From: Methylobacterium sp. NEAU K
GTDB taxonomy: Bacteria; Pseudomonadota; Alphaproteobacteria; Rhizobiales; Beijerinckiaceae
DNA length: 62,265 bases
NCBI RefSeq assembly: GCF_030700285.1
Contig: NZ_JAUYZJ010000032.1
Span: 1-62,265 of the forward strand
Reading direction: 5' to 3'
In this document: positions 60,272 to 62,265 of the stretch, in pieces
How positions within the stretch are numbered: position 1 is the first letter of the stretch
Layout of the letters: each line of letters opens with the position of its first letter
The notes under the pieces: model-generated
The model's input: only the letters and a program-made list of their open reading frames with translations
Told to the model about the DNA's origin: nothing
Databases searched by the model: none
Position numbers and translations under genes: made by a program

Positions 60272-62265
60272 GTGACGTTGGGAATACGCCACCGACTTTA
60301 TGTCGGATTCGCTATGCTTGTCCTGATTGCCGGCAGCATAGGCGCGTTTTCGCTCTATCAGCAGGGCTTCATCAATGCACAATACGAGGCGCGCGGCACG
60401 TTCGAAACGGGAGCGCGCTCGATCCTCAAGATCAACGGCCTCGCCGAGCGCCTCGCCGCCGCGTCCGAGCATTACCGCCTCGCTCCGAGCCCTGAGCAGA
60501 TCGCCGCGACGGAGCAGACGCGGCGTTCTATCGAGGAGACGTGCGACACGCATTTCTCGCGCGCTCTGAACGCAGATCGGCGCCGGCTCTATGGACAAAT
60601 GCGCGACGAAGCCCGGGCCATGAAGCCGGAGCTGGAACGCCTCGCCGCGGCCGGGATGAGGCTGAGCGGCGCCAAGACGAGCATGTTCAATTCCGGAAAC
60701 CGACTCGCCAGCGCGACGGATACCCTGATTGCGGAGGTGCGCGGCCGCGCGAACGACGCGTTGCTCAGTCGGGCTCTGAACCTCGAGAACGCCGTGCTGC
60801 GGGCCCGGCTCTCCGCCGCGCGCTTCACGATCCGTTTCAGTCCGGAGGACCGGATCGCGGTCGCGACCGATATCGCGACGGTCAAGGACCGCCTGGACGC
60901 GTTCAGGATCGACGAGGGCGGAGCGGCCTTCACGCGGCAGATCGAGGCCGCCGCCGAAGAGCTTGCTGCCTATGCGGCCCGGATCCATGACTTCGACGGC
61001 GCGATGGCGGCGGCGAGCACGGCGTTCGAGACCGGCATCAAGCCGCATGCGGACGCGATCGAGCGGGCTGGCGAAACAGCGCGGGACAAGGTTCTGTCCG
61101 ACGTGACGGCGATCTCTATGGCGACGGCGGCCCTGGTGGCCAGCGCCCAGCGCATCCAGATCGGCCTGGTCGGCCTGGCCCTGTCGGTCGGCGCCGTTCT
61201 GGCGTTCCTGATCGCCCGCAGCATCGTCCGGCCGATCGCCGGCACGACCCACGCGATGAAGCGCCTGGCGGAGGGCGACACGAACGTCGTGGTGCCGGCG
61301 CCGAAGGCCCGCGACGAGATGGGCGCGATGGCCAAGGCGGTGGACGTGTTCCGGCAGAACGCCATCGCCCGCGCCGATCTGGAGGCCGCGCAGGCCGCCG
61401 AGCACGCTGCCCGCGAGCGTCGGGCCGACCGGGTCGACCGGCTGGTCCGGGCGTTCCAGCAGACCGTGGCCGCGTCGCTGGAGGTCGTCACCGCGGCCGC
61501 CACCGAGCTCGACGCGACCGCGCGCTCGATGACCCGGGTCGCCGACGACACCAACAGCCAGGCGGTGGCCTCCAGCGCGGCCGCCGAGCAGACCTCGGCC
61601 AACGTCCAGACCGTGGCGTCGGCCGCCGAGGAGATGGTGTCCTCGCTGCAGGAGATCGAGCGGCAGGTGATCCGCTCCAACGAGGTCGCCAGCCATGCCG
61701 CCCACGAGGCGCAGACGAGCAGCGCCGCGATGGCGAGCCTGCGCATGGCCGCCGAGCAGATCGGCGCGGCGGTGACGACGATCTCGGGCATCGCCGGCCA
61801 GACCAACCTGCTGGCGCTCAACGCGACCATCGAGGCGGCGCGCGCCGGCGAGGCGGGCCGGGGGTTCGCCGTTGTGGCGGCTGAGGTCAAGGAGCTGGCG
61901 GGTCAGACCGCCAAGGCCACCGAGGAGATCGGCGGCCAGATCGCCGCGATCCAGGCGGCGACCGGCCAGGCGGCCGACGCGATCGAGCAGATCGGGCGCA
62001 CGATCGGGATTGTGAACGAGATCAGCGGCTCGATCGCCTCGACGGTGGTGGAGCAGACGGCGGCCACGAGCGAGATCTCGCGCAACGCCGGCCAGGCCGC
62101 GCGCGGGACCCAGGACGTGTCGGCCAACGTGGCCCGCGTGCTGGCCGCCTCGGGGGAAACCGGCAGCGCCGCCGCGCAGGTGCTGAACGCCGCGGCCGCG
62201 CTCGCGACGCAATCCCTGACGGTCAAGCAGGAGGTCGACGGATTCCTGCGCGACATCCAGGCCGC
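60272..62265 (+). CDS. Methyl-accepting chemotaxis protein, cut by the window end
   Basis: A transmembrane chemoreceptor of which 664 residues lie in the window. Order: TM1 (residues ~8-30), a helical periplasmic domain to about 290 (CDTHFSRALNADRRRLYGQM and neighbours), TM2 (IGLVGLALSVGAVLAFLIAR) near 295-315, a HAMP domain with RPIAGTTHAMKRLAEGDTNV, then the signalling helices. The hairpin tip is GQTNLLALNATIEAARAGEA then GRGFAVVAAEVKELAGQTAK near residue 505-550. The start is a GTG at 60272, since a stop lies in frame 18 bases upstream. The ligand is unknown and the 3' end is missing. Confidence 0.92.
   Translation, partial: MTLGIRHRLYVGFAMLVLIAGSIGAFSLYQQGFINAQYEARGTFETGARSILKINGLAERLAAASEHYRLAPSPEQIAATEQTRRSIEETCDTHFSRALNADRRRLYGQMRDEARAMKPELERLAAAGMRLSGAKTSMFNSGNRLASATDTLIAEVRGRANDALLSRALNLENAVLRARLSAARFTIRFSPEDRIAVATDIATVKDRLDAFRIDEGGAAFTRQIEAAAEELAAYAARIHDFDGAMAAASTAFETGIKPHADAIERAGETARDKVLSDVTAISMATAALVASAQRIQIGLVGLALSVGAVLAFLIARSIVRPIAGTTHAMKRLAEGDTNVVVPAPKARDEMGAMAKAVDVFRQNAIARADLEAAQAAEHAARERRADRVDRLVRAFQQTVAASLEVVTAAATELDATARSMTRVADDTNSQAVASSAAAEQTSANVQTVASAAEEMVSSLQEIERQVIRSNEVASHAAHEAQTSSAAMASLRMAAEQIGAAVTTISGIAGQTNLLALNATIEAARAGEAGRGFAVVAAEVKELAGQTAKATEEIGGQIAAIQAATGQAADAIEQIGRTIGIVNEISGSIASTVVEQTAATSEISRNAGQAARGTQDVSANVARVLAASGETGSAAAQVLNAAAALATQSLTVKQEVDGFLRDIQA

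Noticed and set aside
60221..62212. 663-codon minus-strand frame at the window end
   Set aside because: It is antisense to the chemoreceptor, whose plus-strand frame carries TM, HAMP and signalling motifs.
1..62265. tRNA, rRNA, CRISPR or prophage
   Set aside because: I found no cloverleaf-like tRNA ends, rRNA stretches, regular spaced repeats or phage structural genes. This was by eye only, so a small RNA could be missed.

Overview
The window is high-GC DNA with alphaproteobacterial gene content: a Porin_2-type porin, a MucR/Ros-type regulator, an argJ-mutT pair, a CioAB oxidase, SelO, and many ABC uptake systems. I read it as a Hyphomicrobiales chromosome, most probably Methylobacterium or a close relative. 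That placement comes from gene content and is not proven. I see no tRNA, rRNA or CRISPR array.

Layout. 1-1200 is a complete IS3-family insertion sequence whose left inverted repeat starts at base 1. 1.4-7.1 kb is a predicted amino-acid or N-methyl-amino-acid module: a GlxA/AraC-type regulator, a SolA-like flavin oxidase and a complete polar-amino-acid ABC transporter. 7.5-26.2 kb is the most striking part. Apart from two minus-strand regulators (LysR, MarR) it is one tight run of plus-strand genes, many with stop/start overlaps. They encode an SsuABC/TauABC-like transporter, a PuuE-like deacetylase, allophanate hydrolase, a dihydroorotase-like amidohydrolase, a formamidase-like hydrolase, a three-subunit molybdenum hydroxylase whose iron-sulfur subunit is fused to a CoxG domain, a complete LivKHMGF-type transporter and a Rieske ferredoxin. 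I infer a pathway that imports a nitrogen heterocycle or ureide, hydroxylates it, opens it hydrolytically and releases its last nitrogen through allophanate.

26.2-31 kb holds small secreted proteins, a decayed GGDEF-EAL gene and a large porin. 31.2-34.4 kb is a minus-strand cyanide-insensitive bd-type oxidase operon (cioA, cioB, a DUF2474-like small subunit and a GbsR-type regulator), with a palindrome inside its predicted promoter. 34.7-37 kb has an aminotransferase and an unusual DapA-superfamily enzyme. 37-43 kb is dominated by small or unknown genes, with a CDP-diacylglycerol pyrophosphatase and a VanZ-like protein. 43-51 kb holds a MucR-like regulator without zinc ligands, an MFS carrier, a membrane zinc-ribbon protein, a hybrid histidine kinase and SelO.

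51.5-56 kb holds a decayed GntR gene and a LysR-controlled, MhqO/MhqD/DoxX-like quinone-response operon, followed by a decayed chloroperoxidase-like hydrolase. 55.9-59.2 kb has a Gfo/Idh/MocA oxidoreductase and the overlapping argJ-SIMPL-mutT operon on the minus strand. The window ends with a degenerate receiver-domain protein and a methyl-accepting chemotaxis protein cut by the window edge.
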